A DNA stretch of 64,000 nt, taken from contig NZ_CP012150.1 of assembly GCF_001187505.1 (NCBI RefSeq), positions 6,420,048 to 6,484,047 of the forward strand, given 5' to 3'. Numbering within the stretch: the stretch's first letter is position 1; every line of letters starts with the position of its first letter. A program made the position numbers and the translations under genes. A model generated the notes under the pieces. That model was not told where the DNA came from. It was given only the letters and a program-made list of their open reading frames with translations, and searched no databases. Shown in pieces: positions 15,799 through 24,240 of the stretch. This DNA comes from Mycolicibacterium goodii (GTDB taxonomy: Bacteria > Actinomycetota > Actinomycetes > Mycobacteriales > Mycobacteriaceae).

Positions 15799-17306
15799 CG
15801 TGCCTCCCTGAGCACCATCGAAACGGCTTCGGTCAACGTCGAAGCCACCCGTGCCCGCTCACGCGCGTGGGAAACCTCTTCAGGCATGGTCTTTCCGGTC
15901 GGCACCAACACCGCGCGGGCCTGGGCGGACAGCGCGGCCTGCACGTCGCCGCCGGTGTCCCCGATCAGCACGCACCGGTCGGGTTGCACACCGAGCGCCT
16001 CGGCGGCGGCGAGAACCATGCCCGGTCGGGGTTTGCGGCAGTCGCAGCCGTCGCCGGTGTCGTGCACGCAGATCTGCCAGGAGTCGAACGGTCCGAGCAG
16101 TTCGTCGACGCGGGCATTGACCTGGGTCAGCTGTTCGGTGTCGATCAGTCCCTTGGCCACGCCGGACTGGTTGGTCACCACCGCGAGCAGGATCCCGCGG
16201 GACCGCAGGCGGTCGAGTGCCTCGTCGGCGCCGGTGACCGGGCGGACACCTCGCGGATCGTTGAGATACGGCACGTCCTCGATGATCGTGTCGTCCCGGT
16301 CGAGCAGCACCGCCAGTGGTGGATCACGGTGTGCGGCAAGGAAATCCCACTCCCCGCGCAGCCGGTGGTACACCGCGACCGGAGGGATCAGGATGCTGGT
16401 GGTCAGCATCCGCGCGGCTTCGCCCACCGTGCGCCGCCCGGACAGGAGCCGGCGCAGCGCGAATTCGGCGGTCAGCGCACACCACGCGATGCGACCCCAC
16501 CGCGCGAGCCTGCCGCCCGGTGCGGCGAGGCCGACTGCTGCCGCGACCGTGGTGGCCAGGTGTGCGGGCAGGCGGCCCCGCCCCTCGCCGATCGCCGGAC
16601 GCCAGCCCTTGCCGTACTTGCGGTGCAGCAGCGCGTCATCGCGGTTGCCGACCTGCGCACGTACGCTGCTCATCCACGTCGCGCGCGCCACGGGGTGCGT
16701 AGAACGACGCCCACCGCCCACGATCTTCCTGCCGGACAACGTGATCCGCAGCCCGAGATCGGAATCCTCGCGATAGGCGCGCGGAAAACGCTCGTCGAAC
16801 CCCCCGACCTCGACCAGCGCCGACCGGCGGTAGGCCATGTCGGCGGTGATCCACTGCGCGGTCTGAAGCCTCTGGGTCCGCCGCTCGTCGTCGCAGACAC
16901 GATGCCCGGGCGGTATCGGAACGCCGATGATCGCCTGTGATCCGGCGGCTCCGGCAGCATCGGCCGCCGCGAGATCCGCGGCCAGGGCCGCGGCCCATCC
17001 GGGGTCGGGACGCACGTCGTCGTCGAGGAAGCAGATCCAGCGCGCGGTACTGCGGCGCCACCCGGCGTTGCGTGCCGCGGCGGGTCCGCGGCCACCGCTG
17101 GAGACCACGGTGACCGCCAGGTTCGACGTGATCGACAGCGGCGGATCGGGTTTCGCGCGATCGTCGACGACGATCACCGCCCGCGACTCGACACCCGCGG
17201 TGCGCGCCAGCTCCTTCTCCAACGCCGCCAGCAGGACCTGCAGGGTCGGCCGCCCGATCGTGGGGATGACGACGGCGAAGTCCGGAGTCGCGGCAGCCCG
17301 GCTCAA
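15795..17306 (-). CDS. GT2 glycosyltransferase fused to GmhB-like HAD phosphatase
   Basis: A 503-aa fusion. Residues about 10-250 are a GT2 domain (VVIPTIGRPTLQVLLAAL, CFLDDDVRPDPGW with the DxD metal motif, FDERFPRAYREDSDLGLR). Residues about 328-503 are a HAD phosphatase: LLDRDDTI, VVTNQSGVAKG, CDCRKPRPGM, LIGDTGGDVQAA, like D,D-heptose 1,7-bisphosphate phosphatase GmhB with its Cys-rich loop. The start is taken as TTG 17306: it overlaps the upstream TGA by 4 nt and has GGAGG 5 nt before it. The phosphatase would act between HldE's kinase and transferase steps. Confidence 0.8.
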   Translation of the reverse strand: MSRAAATPDFAVVIPTIGRPTLQVLLAALEKELARTAGVESRAVIVVDDRAKPDPPLSITSNLAVTVVSSGGRGPAAARNAGWRRSTARWICFLDDDVRPDPGWAAALAADLAAADAAGAAGSQAIIGVPIPPGHRVCDDERRTQRLQTAQWITADMAYRRSALVEVGGFDERFPRAYREDSDLGLRITLSGRKIVGGGRRSTHPVARATWMSSVRAQVGNRDDALLHRKYGKGWRPAIGEGRGRLPAHLATTVAAAVGLAAPGGRLARWGRIAWCALTAEFALRRLLSGRRTVGEAARMLTTSILIPPVAVYHRLRGEWDFLAAHRDPPLAVLLDRDDTIIEDVPYLNDPRGVRPVTGADEALDRLRSRGILLAVVTNQSGVAKGLIDTEQLTQVNARVDELLGPFDSWQICVHDTGDGCDCRKPRPGMVLAAAEALGVQPDRCVLIGDTGGDVQAALSAQARAVLVPTGKTMPEEVSHARERARVASTLTEAVSMVLREAR

Positions 17307-18916
17307 CGGGGCCTCCGCACCAGCAACGGTCCGATCGCCAACACGTCGATCGGTGCGCTGCCGAAGCACTCCAGGGCATCCCGCGGGCTGTCGACCATCG
17401 GCCTGCCCGCGGTGTTGCAGCTGGTGTTGACGATCACCGGCACACCGGTGCGTTCGGCGAATCGGCTGATCGTGGCGTGCAGCAACGCGTCGGAGCGGTC
17501 GACGGTCTGGATGCGCGCGGTGTTGTCGACGTGGGTGACCGCGGGGATCCGCGCCCGCCAGTGCGGCGCCACGTCGTGCACGAACAGCATGTACGGGCTG
17601 GGAAGCGGTCCGCCCGAGAATATCTCAGCGGCGGACTCGGCGAGCACCATGGGGGCGACGGGACGGAACTGTTCACGCCCCTTCACCGCGTTGAGCCGGT
17701 CGAGGTTGCGGGCGCGGCGCGGATCGGCGAGCAGCGACCGTCGGCCCAGCGCTCTGGGCCCGAATTCGGAGCGGCCCTGGAACCACCCGATGATCAGGTC
17801 GTCGGCGAGCGCGTCGCCGACAGCGGCGGCGAGATCACCGGGGCGTTCGAACGGCACCGCGGCCTCGGTGAGTGCCGCCTCGATCTCGTCGTCGGAGAAG
17901 CCGCGGCCCAGCGCAGCCGTCGGCATCGGGGCGATGGGTTCGCCCGCCTCGGCCGCCAGCGACAGCGCCGCGCCGAGCGCCGTGCCCGAGTCCCCCGCCG
18001 CGGGTTGCACCCACACGTCGCGGAAGCCTCCGCTGTTGTAGAGCTTGGAGTTCGCGACGCAGTTGAGGGCGACTCCCCCGGCCAGACAGAGGTTTTCGTG
18101 GTCGGTGCGGGTGCGCAGCCACCGCACGAGCTCGAGCAGGACCTCCTCGACGACGCGCTGCACGCTGCACGCCAGGTCGACCCGGTCATCCCACCCGGTC
18201 CCGAACTGCTCCCAGTCCACCGGTTCGGTGCGGAAACCGCCGTCGCCGGTGGCGTAGACGAGTTCACGGAACTGGTCGGCGAAGCGCGGCTTGCCGTAGG
18301 AGGCCATCGCCATGACCTTGTACTCGTCGCTGGACCGCTGGAACCCCAGATGCTGGGTCAGGTCCTCGTACAGCAGGCCGAGCGAATGCGGCAGTTCCTG
18401 TGCGGCGTGGATGTCGAGTTTGTTGTCGGTGTAGGCCCCGGCGAGCATGGATGTCCGCTCACCGCGCCCGTCGACCACCAGCACCGCGCAGTCGGGATGG
18501 GGCGAGGCCAGCGCGCTGGACGCGGCGTGCGCGACGTGGTGGCGGACGTAGCGCACCACGTCGGGATCCAGGCCGGGCAACGCCGATCGCAAGAAGCGCG
18601 GGGCCCGTTCGGCGTAGAGCGTGCGCAGGTATTCCCAGTCGCGGTCCAGGCCTGCCAGATCGGTGTCCTGCCCCTGCATCAGCCTGGGATCGTAGGAGTA
18701 CCCGACCGCGTCGAGGTCCGACGGCGAGAGTCCGGCCTGCTGCAGGCACCACCGCGCCGATTGCACGGGCAACTCCCACGTGGAGAACGCGACCGCCTCC
18801 TTGCCGTGCTTGCGTCTGCTGAACCGTTCCTCCTCGGCCGCGGCGACGATCTGTCCGTCGACCACCAGCGCGGCGGCCGGGTCGTGGAACACCGCATTGA
18901 TTCCCAGAATCCGCAC
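17303..18916 (-). CDS. carbamoyltransferase (NodU/CmcH family)
   Basis: A 537-aa protein. The N-terminal kinase-like domain begins LGINAVFHDPAAALVVDG with EEERFSRRKHGK soon after, and has CLAGGVALNCVANSKL. The C-terminal YrdC-like domain includes FQGRSEFGPRALGRRSLLADPR and PVIVNTSCNTAGRPMVDSPRDALECF. Such enzymes transfer a carbamoyl group from carbamoyl phosphate, via ATP, onto a hydroxyl of a sugar or antibiotic. The start is GTG 18916 with AGGAG 6 nt upstream. Its place among glycosyltransferases suggests that the sugar product is carbamoylated. Confidence 0.9.
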   Translation of the reverse strand: MRILGINAVFHDPAAALVVDGQIVAAAEEERFSRRKHGKEAVAFSTWELPVQSARWCLQQAGLSPSDLDAVGYSYDPRLMQGQDTDLAGLDRDWEYLRTLYAERAPRFLRSALPGLDPDVVRYVRHHVAHAASSALASPHPDCAVLVVDGRGERTSMLAGAYTDNKLDIHAAQELPHSLGLLYEDLTQHLGFQRSSDEYKVMAMASYGKPRFADQFRELVYATGDGGFRTEPVDWEQFGTGWDDRVDLACSVQRVVEEVLLELVRWLRTRTDHENLCLAGGVALNCVANSKLYNSGGFRDVWVQPAAGDSGTALGAALSLAAEAGEPIAPMPTAALGRGFSDDEIEAALTEAAVPFERPGDLAAAVGDALADDLIIGWFQGRSEFGPRALGRRSLLADPRRARNLDRLNAVKGREQFRPVAPMVLAESAAEIFSGGPLPSPYMLFVHDVAPHWRARIPAVTHVDNTARIQTVDRSDALLHATISRFAERTGVPVIVNTSCNTAGRPMVDSPRDALECFGSAPIDVLAIGPLLVRRPR

Positions 18917-18925
18917 GTGCTTCTC

Positions 18926-19870
18926 CTAACGTTGCTGGGCGGCGAACCATTTGATGGTCCTGGCGAGCCCCTCACGGCAACCCACCTTCGGCTGCCACCC
19001 CAGTTGCTCTCGGGCCGCGGTGATGTCGGGGCACCGCCGCTGCGGATCGTCCTCGCCGAGGGGCAGGAACTCGATGGACGATGCGCTTCCGGTCAGCTCC
19101 CGGATCAGCTCGGCGATCTCCAGCACGGTCAGCTCTTGGGGGTTGCCGATGTTGAGCGGTCCGGTGCAATCGGATTCGGCCAGCCCGACCAGCGCGTCGA
19201 CGGTGTCGTCGACATAGCACAGCGACCGGGTCTGCCGTCCGGTGCCGTGCACCGTGATCGGCTGCCCCGCGAGGGCCTGCCTGCAGAACGTCGGCACGAT
19301 ACGTCCGTCGTCGCCGCGCATCCGCGGGCCGAAGGTGTTGAACAGGCGCGCGACGCCGATGTCGGCGCCCCTGGCCCGGCGGTAGGCGAAGGTCAGCGCT
19401 TCGGCGAACCGTTTCGCCTCGTCGTAGACGCTGCGCAACCCGACGGGATTGACGTTACCCCAATATGTTTCGCGTTGCGGATGTTCCAGCGGATCACCGT
19501 AGACCTCGCTGGTGGAGGTCAGGATGAGCCGTGCATTGCACCGTTCGGCGAAATCCAGCGCGTTGGCGGTGCCCACGGATCCGGTGCGCAACGTCTGCAC
19601 CGGCATGCGCTGGTAGTCCACCGGTGAGGCAGGCGAGGCCAGGTGGAAAACGGTGTCCACGGCGGGCATGCCGGTCAGCGGCGCGCTGATGTCGTGTTGG
19701 ACGAAGGTGAACCCGTCGCGGCCGTTCAGCAGGTCGACGGTGCTCGGTGCGCTGGTCGACAGGTCGTCGACACAGATCACCTCGCGGCCGTCGTCGAGCA
19801 GTCGTTCACACAGGTGGCCGCCGAGGAAGCCTCCTCCTCCGGTGACCAGGACACGTTTGCACTCATGCAC
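18926..19870 (-). CDS. NAD-dependent epimerase/dehydratase, UDP-glucuronate decarboxylase-like
   Basis: A 314-aa extended SDR. VLVTGGGGFLGGHLCERLLDDG binds NAD, ICVDDLSTSAPSTVDLL follows, the catalytic triad shows in LTSTSEVYGDP and SVYDEAKRFAEAL (YxxxK), and ARLFNTFGPRM plus RSLCYVDDTVDAL are typical of UXS/dTDP-glucose 4,6-dehydratase relatives. UDP-xylose synthase is the best guess, with UDP-glucuronate from the dehydrogenase at 9804-11099 as substrate. The start is GTG 19870. It is the first gene of the cluster. No SigF-type promoter was seen on its strand. Confidence 0.8.
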   Translation of the reverse strand: MHECKRVLVTGGGGFLGGHLCERLLDDGREVICVDDLSTSAPSTVDLLNGRDGFTFVQHDISAPLTGMPAVDTVFHLASPASPVDYQRMPVQTLRTGSVGTANALDFAERCNARLILTSTSEVYGDPLEHPQRETYWGNVNPVGLRSVYDEAKRFAEALTFAYRRARGADIGVARLFNTFGPRMRGDDGRIVPTFCRQALAGQPITVHGTGRQTRSLCYVDDTVDALVGLAESDCTGPLNIGNPQELTVLEIAELIRELTGSASSIEFLPLGEDDPQRRCPDITAAREQLGWQPKVGCREGLARTIKWFAAQQR

Positions 19871-19874
19871 GATG

Positions 19875-19899
19875 GTTTACCGATCCTCGTCGTGGGTAG
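19875..19899 (+). promoter_or_regulatory. SigF-type promoter for the GT2 gene at 19911
   Basis: GTTT (19875-19878), 15 nt, GGGTAG (19894-19899), then 11 nt to ATG 19911. It lies in the 40-nt gap between the divergent epimerase and GT2 genes. Confidence 0.7.
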
Positions 19900-19910
19900 C
19901 TCGCCGGGAT

Positions 19911-20807
19911 ATGGATGAGAGCACGCTGCGGCGCAGGTTGTCGTTCGTGATCGCCAGCCGCAACCGCGCGCCGGAGCTGGTCTCGGTGGTGCGGCGCCTG
20001 CTGGACACGACGCCGTGCCCGATCGTCGTGGTGGACAACGGATCCGACGACGACTCGGTGGCGGCCGTCGGCCGGGCAGCGGTCGGCGCCGAAGACCGGG
20101 TCACGGTGCTCGGCCTCGCGCGCAATCTCGGTGCGGTTGCGCGCAACGTCGGCGTCGCGGCGAGCGGCACCCCATACGTCGCCTTCTGTGACGACGATTC
20201 GTGGTGGGATTCGCAGGCCCCCGCGCGCGGTGCGGAGATCTTCGACCGCTATCCCAGCACCGCCGTACTCGCAGGCCGCACCGAGATCTGGCCGCAGCGG
20301 CGCGAGGATCCCCTCGTCGAGCAGTTGGCCAACAGTGCGCTGGGATGCAGCAACGACCTTCCCGGTCCCTCGATCCTGGGTTTCTTGGCCTGTTCGGCGA
20401 TGGTGCGCAAGTCGGCGTTCGAGGCCGCGGGCGGGTTCAGCGGAATCCTGCACTTCCGCGGCGAAGAACGGCTTCTGGCACTGGACCTGGCCGCCCTGGG
20501 CTGGGATCTGTGCTACTGCGCGGAATTGACCGCCATCCATCAACCGTCGGTGCAGCGGCCGACCACCGCGGCGCAGGACGCCCGCAGCCTGCGCAACGAC
20601 GTGCTCACCACCTGGCTGCGCCGGCCGGTTCGGCACTGCGTGCGGGCGACCGGGGCGCTGCTCGGGGCGGCCGTGCACGACACCGAGCACACCCGCGCGG
20701 CGGTCGAGGCCGTGCTCCGACTTCCCGCGGTGATCGCCCACCGCAGGCGCCTGCCTTCGACCGTCGAAAGCGCGCTCGCGGTGCTGGAGCGGGACGGTCG
20801 GCGCTGA
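19911..20807 (+). CDS. GT2 family glycosyltransferase
   Basis: A 298-aa GT-A glycosyltransferase. FVIASRNRAPELVSVVRRLL, VVVDNGSDDDSVAAV, ARNLGAVARNVGVAAS and VAFCDDDSWWD (DxD-type metal site) are in the usual order within the first 100 residues. HFRGEERLLALDLAALGWDLCYCAEL follows as the acceptor-side motif. No membrane helix is evident. ATG 19911 stands 11 nt after a SigF-type -10. It is divergent from the heptose cluster and convergent with the GT4 gene, so it may decorate the same glycan under stress (inference). Confidence 0.82.
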   Translation: MDESTLRRRLSFVIASRNRAPELVSVVRRLLDTTPCPIVVVDNGSDDDSVAAVGRAAVGAEDRVTVLGLARNLGAVARNVGVAASGTPYVAFCDDDSWWDSQAPARGAEIFDRYPSTAVLAGRTEIWPQRREDPLVEQLANSALGCSNDLPGPSILGFLACSAMVRKSAFEAAGGFSGILHFRGEERLLALDLAALGWDLCYCAELTAIHQPSVQRPTTAAQDARSLRNDVLTTWLRRPVRHCVRATGALLGAAVHDTEHTRAAVEAVLRLPAVIAHRRRLPSTVESALAVLERDGRR

Positions 20808-20812
20808 CGCAG

Positions 20813-22036
20813 TCATCCCAGCGACGCGCTCGGCGTGTCGGGCTGCTGGTACCCGGAAGGTCCGAGGCGGTCGTAGACCCGCAGGGTGTCCGCGGCGATG
20901 CGGTCCCATGTGTAGCGTGATCTGGCCCGGTCCCGCCCGGCCGCACCGAGGCTCTGGCGCAGGAACTCGTCGCGCAGCAGATCGTTGACGGCCTCGGCCA
21001 CCCGGTCCGGCCGTTTCGGGGTCACCAGCCGGCCGGTCACGTCGTGCACCACGGTGTCGAGCATGCCGCCGACCGCGGACGCCACCACCGGGACACCGCA
21101 CGCCATCGCCTCCAGCGGCACGATCCCGAACGGTTCGTACCACGGTGTGCACGCGACGACATCCGCCGACCGCAGCAGGGCCGGCATGTCCGAACGCGCA
21201 ACCGCACCGTAGAGCTTCACGCGGTGCTCGACCCCGAGGCGGCGGGCCAGTTCCCGCAGCCTGCACGCCTCCGGATCGCTGTCCAACCCGGCCCGATCCG
21301 GTCCGCCGACGATGACCAGCTCGGTGTCGGGGATGGTCGGCAACGCGCGGATGACGATGTCGAAACCCTTTCTGGGCACGAATCTTCCGACGCTGACGAT
21401 GCGATGCAGGCCAGTGCGTGCGGCCTTCGGGCCGTCCGGGCGGAACAGGTTCACGTCGACCCCGCACGGGACCACCGAGGTCTGCGACCGTGACCGACCA
21501 AGGCGCATCAACTCGAAGACCTCGTCGGTGCATGTGGCGGCCACCCAGGTGGCGCATCGCGCCACCATCGCTTCCAGTTTCAACCGGTCGGGCGGGCTGG
21601 TGTCCCTGGCACCCTGGTGCCGCCGCTTCACCACGCCCAGGGCGTGGAAGGTCTGCACCGCGGGCAGATTGAGGTGGCGGGCCGCGAGTTGGGTGGCGAC
21701 GCCGGACATCCAGAAGTGGGCATGCACGACGTCCGGCCGGTCCTTGGCCCAGGTCCGGTCCAGATATCGCGCGAAATCGCCCATGTACTGGAGCAATTCG
21801 TCCTTGGGTATCGGCTCGGCCGGACCGGCCGGAACGTGGTGGACGCGGTATCCGTCGGGTGTGTCGATGCGTTCGAGTAGGTCGGGGTCGTCGCGCCGGG
21901 TGTAGACCGCCACCTCGTGACCACGCCGGCTCAGCGCGGCCGACAGCTCGGCGACGTGTACGTTCTGCCCTCCGGCGTCAACCCCGCCGAGCGCGGCCAG
22001 CGGACTGGCGTGCTCGGAAACCATCGCGATTTTCAT
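20813..22036 (-). CDS. GT4 family glycosyltransferase
   Basis: A 407-aa GT-B protein. SEHASPLAALGGVDAGGQNVHVAELSAAL is the N-terminal donor loop seen in MshA and sucrose-phosphate-synthase-like GT4 enzymes. The C-terminal half has VSVGRFVPRKGFDIVIRAL and CTPWYEPFGIVPLEAMACGVPVVAS with the EX7E motif. The donor is probably a UDP- or GDP-sugar. It is the second gene of a minus-strand pair, 15 nt after the GT gene at 22052-23035, and so shares that gene's SigF-type promoter. Confidence 0.85.
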   Translation of the reverse strand: MKIAMVSEHASPLAALGGVDAGGQNVHVAELSAALSRRGHEVAVYTRRDDPDLLERIDTPDGYRVHHVPAGPAEPIPKDELLQYMGDFARYLDRTWAKDRPDVVHAHFWMSGVATQLAARHLNLPAVQTFHALGVVKRRHQGARDTSPPDRLKLEAMVARCATWVAATCTDEVFELMRLGRSRSQTSVVPCGVDVNLFRPDGPKAARTGLHRIVSVGRFVPRKGFDIVIRALPTIPDTELVIVGGPDRAGLDSDPEACRLRELARRLGVEHRVKLYGAVARSDMPALLRSADVVACTPWYEPFGIVPLEAMACGVPVVASAVGGMLDTVVHDVTGRLVTPKRPDRVAEAVNDLLRDEFLRQSLGAAGRDRARSRYTWDRIAADTLRVYDRLGPSGYQQPDTPSASLG

Positions 22037-22051
22037 TCACCACTCCTCCGG

Positions 22052-23035
22052 TCACCGGCAGTATTCGGCGATCAACCGGTCCCATTCGCGCAGGAACCGG
22101 TCGAGACCGAAATGGGCCAATGCGTGTTCGCGGGCCGCCTTGCCCGCGACCATCGCCGCGGACGGGTCGGCCACATACATCCCGAGCGCGGATGCCAGTT
22201 GCCCGACATCCGCACCCACCACACCTGCATCTGCGGGTATGGCCATCGGCGCCGCGGTCGAGGCCACCGCGACTATCGGCATGCCGACAAACATCGCCTC
22301 GATCAGGGACAGGCCAAGGGAGGTCCACCGCGCGGTGTGCAGGTAGACCCGCCGCCGCGCGACCTCGTGCAGGACGTGGGGATGCCCGACATCGCCGCGC
22401 CCGGTCACCGCGCCGAGTCTCCCGTCGCGGTTCAGATCGTCGGTGCCGATGCCCCAGACATCGATGGGAACGTGTGTGCTCAGATCGGTGAGCAGATCGG
22501 TGCCCACCGTTCGCCAGCGTCGCAGCGGTTCGTTGATCATCGTCGCCGCGGCACCGACCACGCCGCTGAACTGGTTGCCCGGATCGGCGATTCCGTGGGC
22601 GATGACCAGCGTCGGCGCGACGCCGTTGTCCCACATCAACCGGTTGTAGTCGGTCACGTGCACGATGGGGATGTCACGGCGCTCGGCGAGCGGGTGCACA
22701 CTGCCGGTCGGATACGGTCGCGGTGCGTTGTGTTCGACATACACCGCGGGTATGTCGACGCCGGGGCGGCGCCCGAGAAAACGTGCCGCCAGTTCCAACT
22801 CTGCGGGCCGCTGCAGCACGACGAGGTCGATGTCTTCGTCCCGCAACCGATCCAGCGGGATTTCCTGTGCGGCAGGCCATTTCCGTCCGCACAGACCGCG
22901 CCCGTCAGCGTCGCCGTTCCCGTCGGCCGGGATGCCGACCGGAATCAGGTAGCGATGCCGGCCGGCGACGAACGATTCCATCCAGGAACCGTGCACGTGC
23001 CACGCCAAGATCGACCGGATCCGGTCTGCAGTCAT
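22052..23035 (-). CDS. glycosyltransferase (GT-B, GT4-like)
   Basis: A 327-aa protein. The N-terminal part contains AWHVHGSWMESFVAGRHRYLIP, and DIDLVVLQRPAELELAARFLG is typical of glycosyltransferases acting on surface glycans. The C-terminal part has RVYLHTARWTSLGLSLIEAMFVGMPIVAVASTAAP with an EX7-type motif. ATG 23035 is chosen because the SigF-type -10 ends 10 nt upstream; longer readings begin before the promoter. It is first in a two-gene operon with the GT4 gene. The sugar and acceptor are unknown. Confidence 0.8.
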   Translation of the reverse strand: MTADRIRSILAWHVHGSWMESFVAGRHRYLIPVGIPADGNGDADGRGLCGRKWPAAQEIPLDRLRDEDIDLVVLQRPAELELAARFLGRRPGVDIPAVYVEHNAPRPYPTGSVHPLAERRDIPIVHVTDYNRLMWDNGVAPTLVIAHGIADPGNQFSGVVGAAATMINEPLRRWRTVGTDLLTDLSTHVPIDVWGIGTDDLNRDGRLGAVTGRGDVGHPHVLHEVARRRVYLHTARWTSLGLSLIEAMFVGMPIVAVASTAAPMAIPADAGVVGADVGQLASALGMYVADPSAAMVAGKAAREHALAHFGLDRFLREWDRLIAEYCR

Positions 23036-23045
23036 GCGACCCGGC

Positions 23046-23070
23046 GTACCCGGGCACTCCTCTCTTAAAC
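23046..23070 (-). promoter_or_regulatory. SigF-type promoter for the 23035-20813 operon
   Basis: Minus strand GTTT (23070-23067), 15 nt, GGGTAC (23051-23046), then 10 nt to ATG 23035. It is back to back with the promoter at 23080-23104. Confidence 0.78.
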
Positions 23071-23079
23071 ACGCGAAGA

Positions 23080-23104
23080 GTTTGATCGAGAACCACTCGG
23101 GTAT
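23080..23104 (+). promoter_or_regulatory. SigF-type promoter for the 23115-26639 operon
   Basis: GTTT (23080-23083), 15 nt, GGGTAT (23099-23104), then 10 nt to ATG 23115. The two divergent -35 elements are only 9 nt apart, so both polymerases cannot bind together. Confidence 0.8.
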
Positions 23105-23114
23105 CCGCTCGGCC

Positions 23115-23330
23115 ATGGAGCGCCAAGACGTACCCGACGAGGTACCCGTCGCAGATGCCGTCGAACAGGAGCAGCCCGCCGTCCGGCCACCCATCGATGA
23201 CGAGCGCGACGACGATGCAGTGTCCGGGGCCGACGGTCCTCCGCTGGAGGCCAGCGACGGTGACTGGCAGGAGCAACGCGAGACCGTTGAGTTCGACCCC
23301 GATGACGAAGTATCAGATCTCGAAAGCTAG
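23115..23330 (+). CDS. small acidic protein, unknown function
   Basis: A 71-aa, strongly acidic, probably disordered protein (DDERDDDAVSGADG, FDPDDEVSDLES), with no hydrophobic core or Cys. ATG 23115 stands 10 nt after a SigF-type -10, which excludes the longer upstream reading. The next gene starts 15 nt after its stop. Such acidic tails and small proteins are common in stress regulons, but no family was recognised. Confidence 0.65.
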   Translation: MERQDVPDEVPVADAVEQEQPAVRPPIDDERDDDAVSGADGPPLEASDGDWQEQRETVEFDPDDEVSDLES

Positions 23331-23345
23331 GCAGGCGAAATACCC

Positions 23346-24233
23346 ATGGAATCTTTTGAATCCGACGAATCCGGCGCGGGCGAGGATCCCAACGACCAGC
23401 ACAACGTGATCTCCTATCCCGGCCGCACCGGGGAGATGGCCGACGAGCCGCACGACGAGATGGCCGATTATGTGGGCCGCGGACTCCTTGAGGGCAAGCG
23501 CGCGTTGATCACCGGCGGCGATTCCGGTATCGGACGTGCGGTGGCGGTGGCGTTCGCCAAGGAGGGCGCCGACGTCGCGATCGCCTATCTGGAGGAGCAT
23601 GACGACGCCACCCACACCGCATCTCTGGTGGAAGCCGCCGGCCGTCGCTGCCTGCGCCTGCCGGGCGATCTGTCGGACGTCGAGCAGTGCCGGGCGATCG
23701 TGACGCGCACCGCCGGTGCGCTGGGCGGTCTCGACATCCTGGTCAACAACGTCGCGTATCAGCGGCCCACCGAGAAGTTCACCGAGATCAGCGACGAACA
23801 GTGGCGGCACACGTTCGCGGTGAACATCGACAGCTTCTTCTACGTCACCAAGGCCGCACTCGAGCACATCCCCGACGGGGGTGCGATCATCAACACCGCG
23901 TCGATCAACGGCTTGCGCGGCAACAAGACGCTGATCGACTACTCGGCCACCAAGGGCGCGGTCATCGCGCTCACCTACGCGCTGGCGCAGTCGCTCACCG
24001 AACGCCGGATCCGGGTCAACTGCGTCGCCCCCGGACCGGTGTGGACACCGCTTATCCCGGCCACCATGGATGCCGACCGCGTCGAATCCTTCGGTGAGCA
24101 AACACCGTACAACCGCGCGGCCCAACCCGACGAGATCGCGCCGTCGTACGTCTTCTTCGCCGCCGACCAACTGTCGTCGTACTACACCGGCGAGGTGCTC
24201 GCGCCGCTCGGCGGCGAGACGCTTCCCGGCTGA
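23346..24233 (+). CDS. general-stress SDR oxidoreductase
   Basis: A 295-aa SDR with an extra acidic N-terminal arm (about 40 residues: ESDESGAGEDPNDQHN) before the cofactor motif ITGGDSGIGRAVAVAF. NNVAYQ, NTASINGLRGNKTLIDYSATKGA (Ser, Tyr and Lys of the active site) and VNCVAPGPVWTPLIP follow. It resembles the YghA/YdaD group of glucose/aldehyde dehydrogenases in bacterial general-stress regulons. Its place in the SigF-type operon fits that. Substrate unknown. Confidence 0.82.
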   Translation: MESFESDESGAGEDPNDQHNVISYPGRTGEMADEPHDEMADYVGRGLLEGKRALITGGDSGIGRAVAVAFAKEGADVAIAYLEEHDDATHTASLVEAAGRRCLRLPGDLSDVEQCRAIVTRTAGALGGLDILVNNVAYQRPTEKFTEISDEQWRHTFAVNIDSFFYVTKAALEHIPDGGAIINTASINGLRGNKTLIDYSATKGAVIALTYALAQSLTERRIRVNCVAPGPVWTPLIPATMDADRVESFGEQTPYNRAAQPDEIAPSYVFFAADQLSSYYTGEVLAPLGGETLPG

Positions 24234-24240
24234 GCCGCAG

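Noticed and set aside
14461..19627. Plus-strand open frames of more than 700 codons across the heptose and carbamoyl genes.
   Set aside because: They lie opposite a compact set of genes with clear domains and overlaps; the translations are Arg/Gly-rich shadows.
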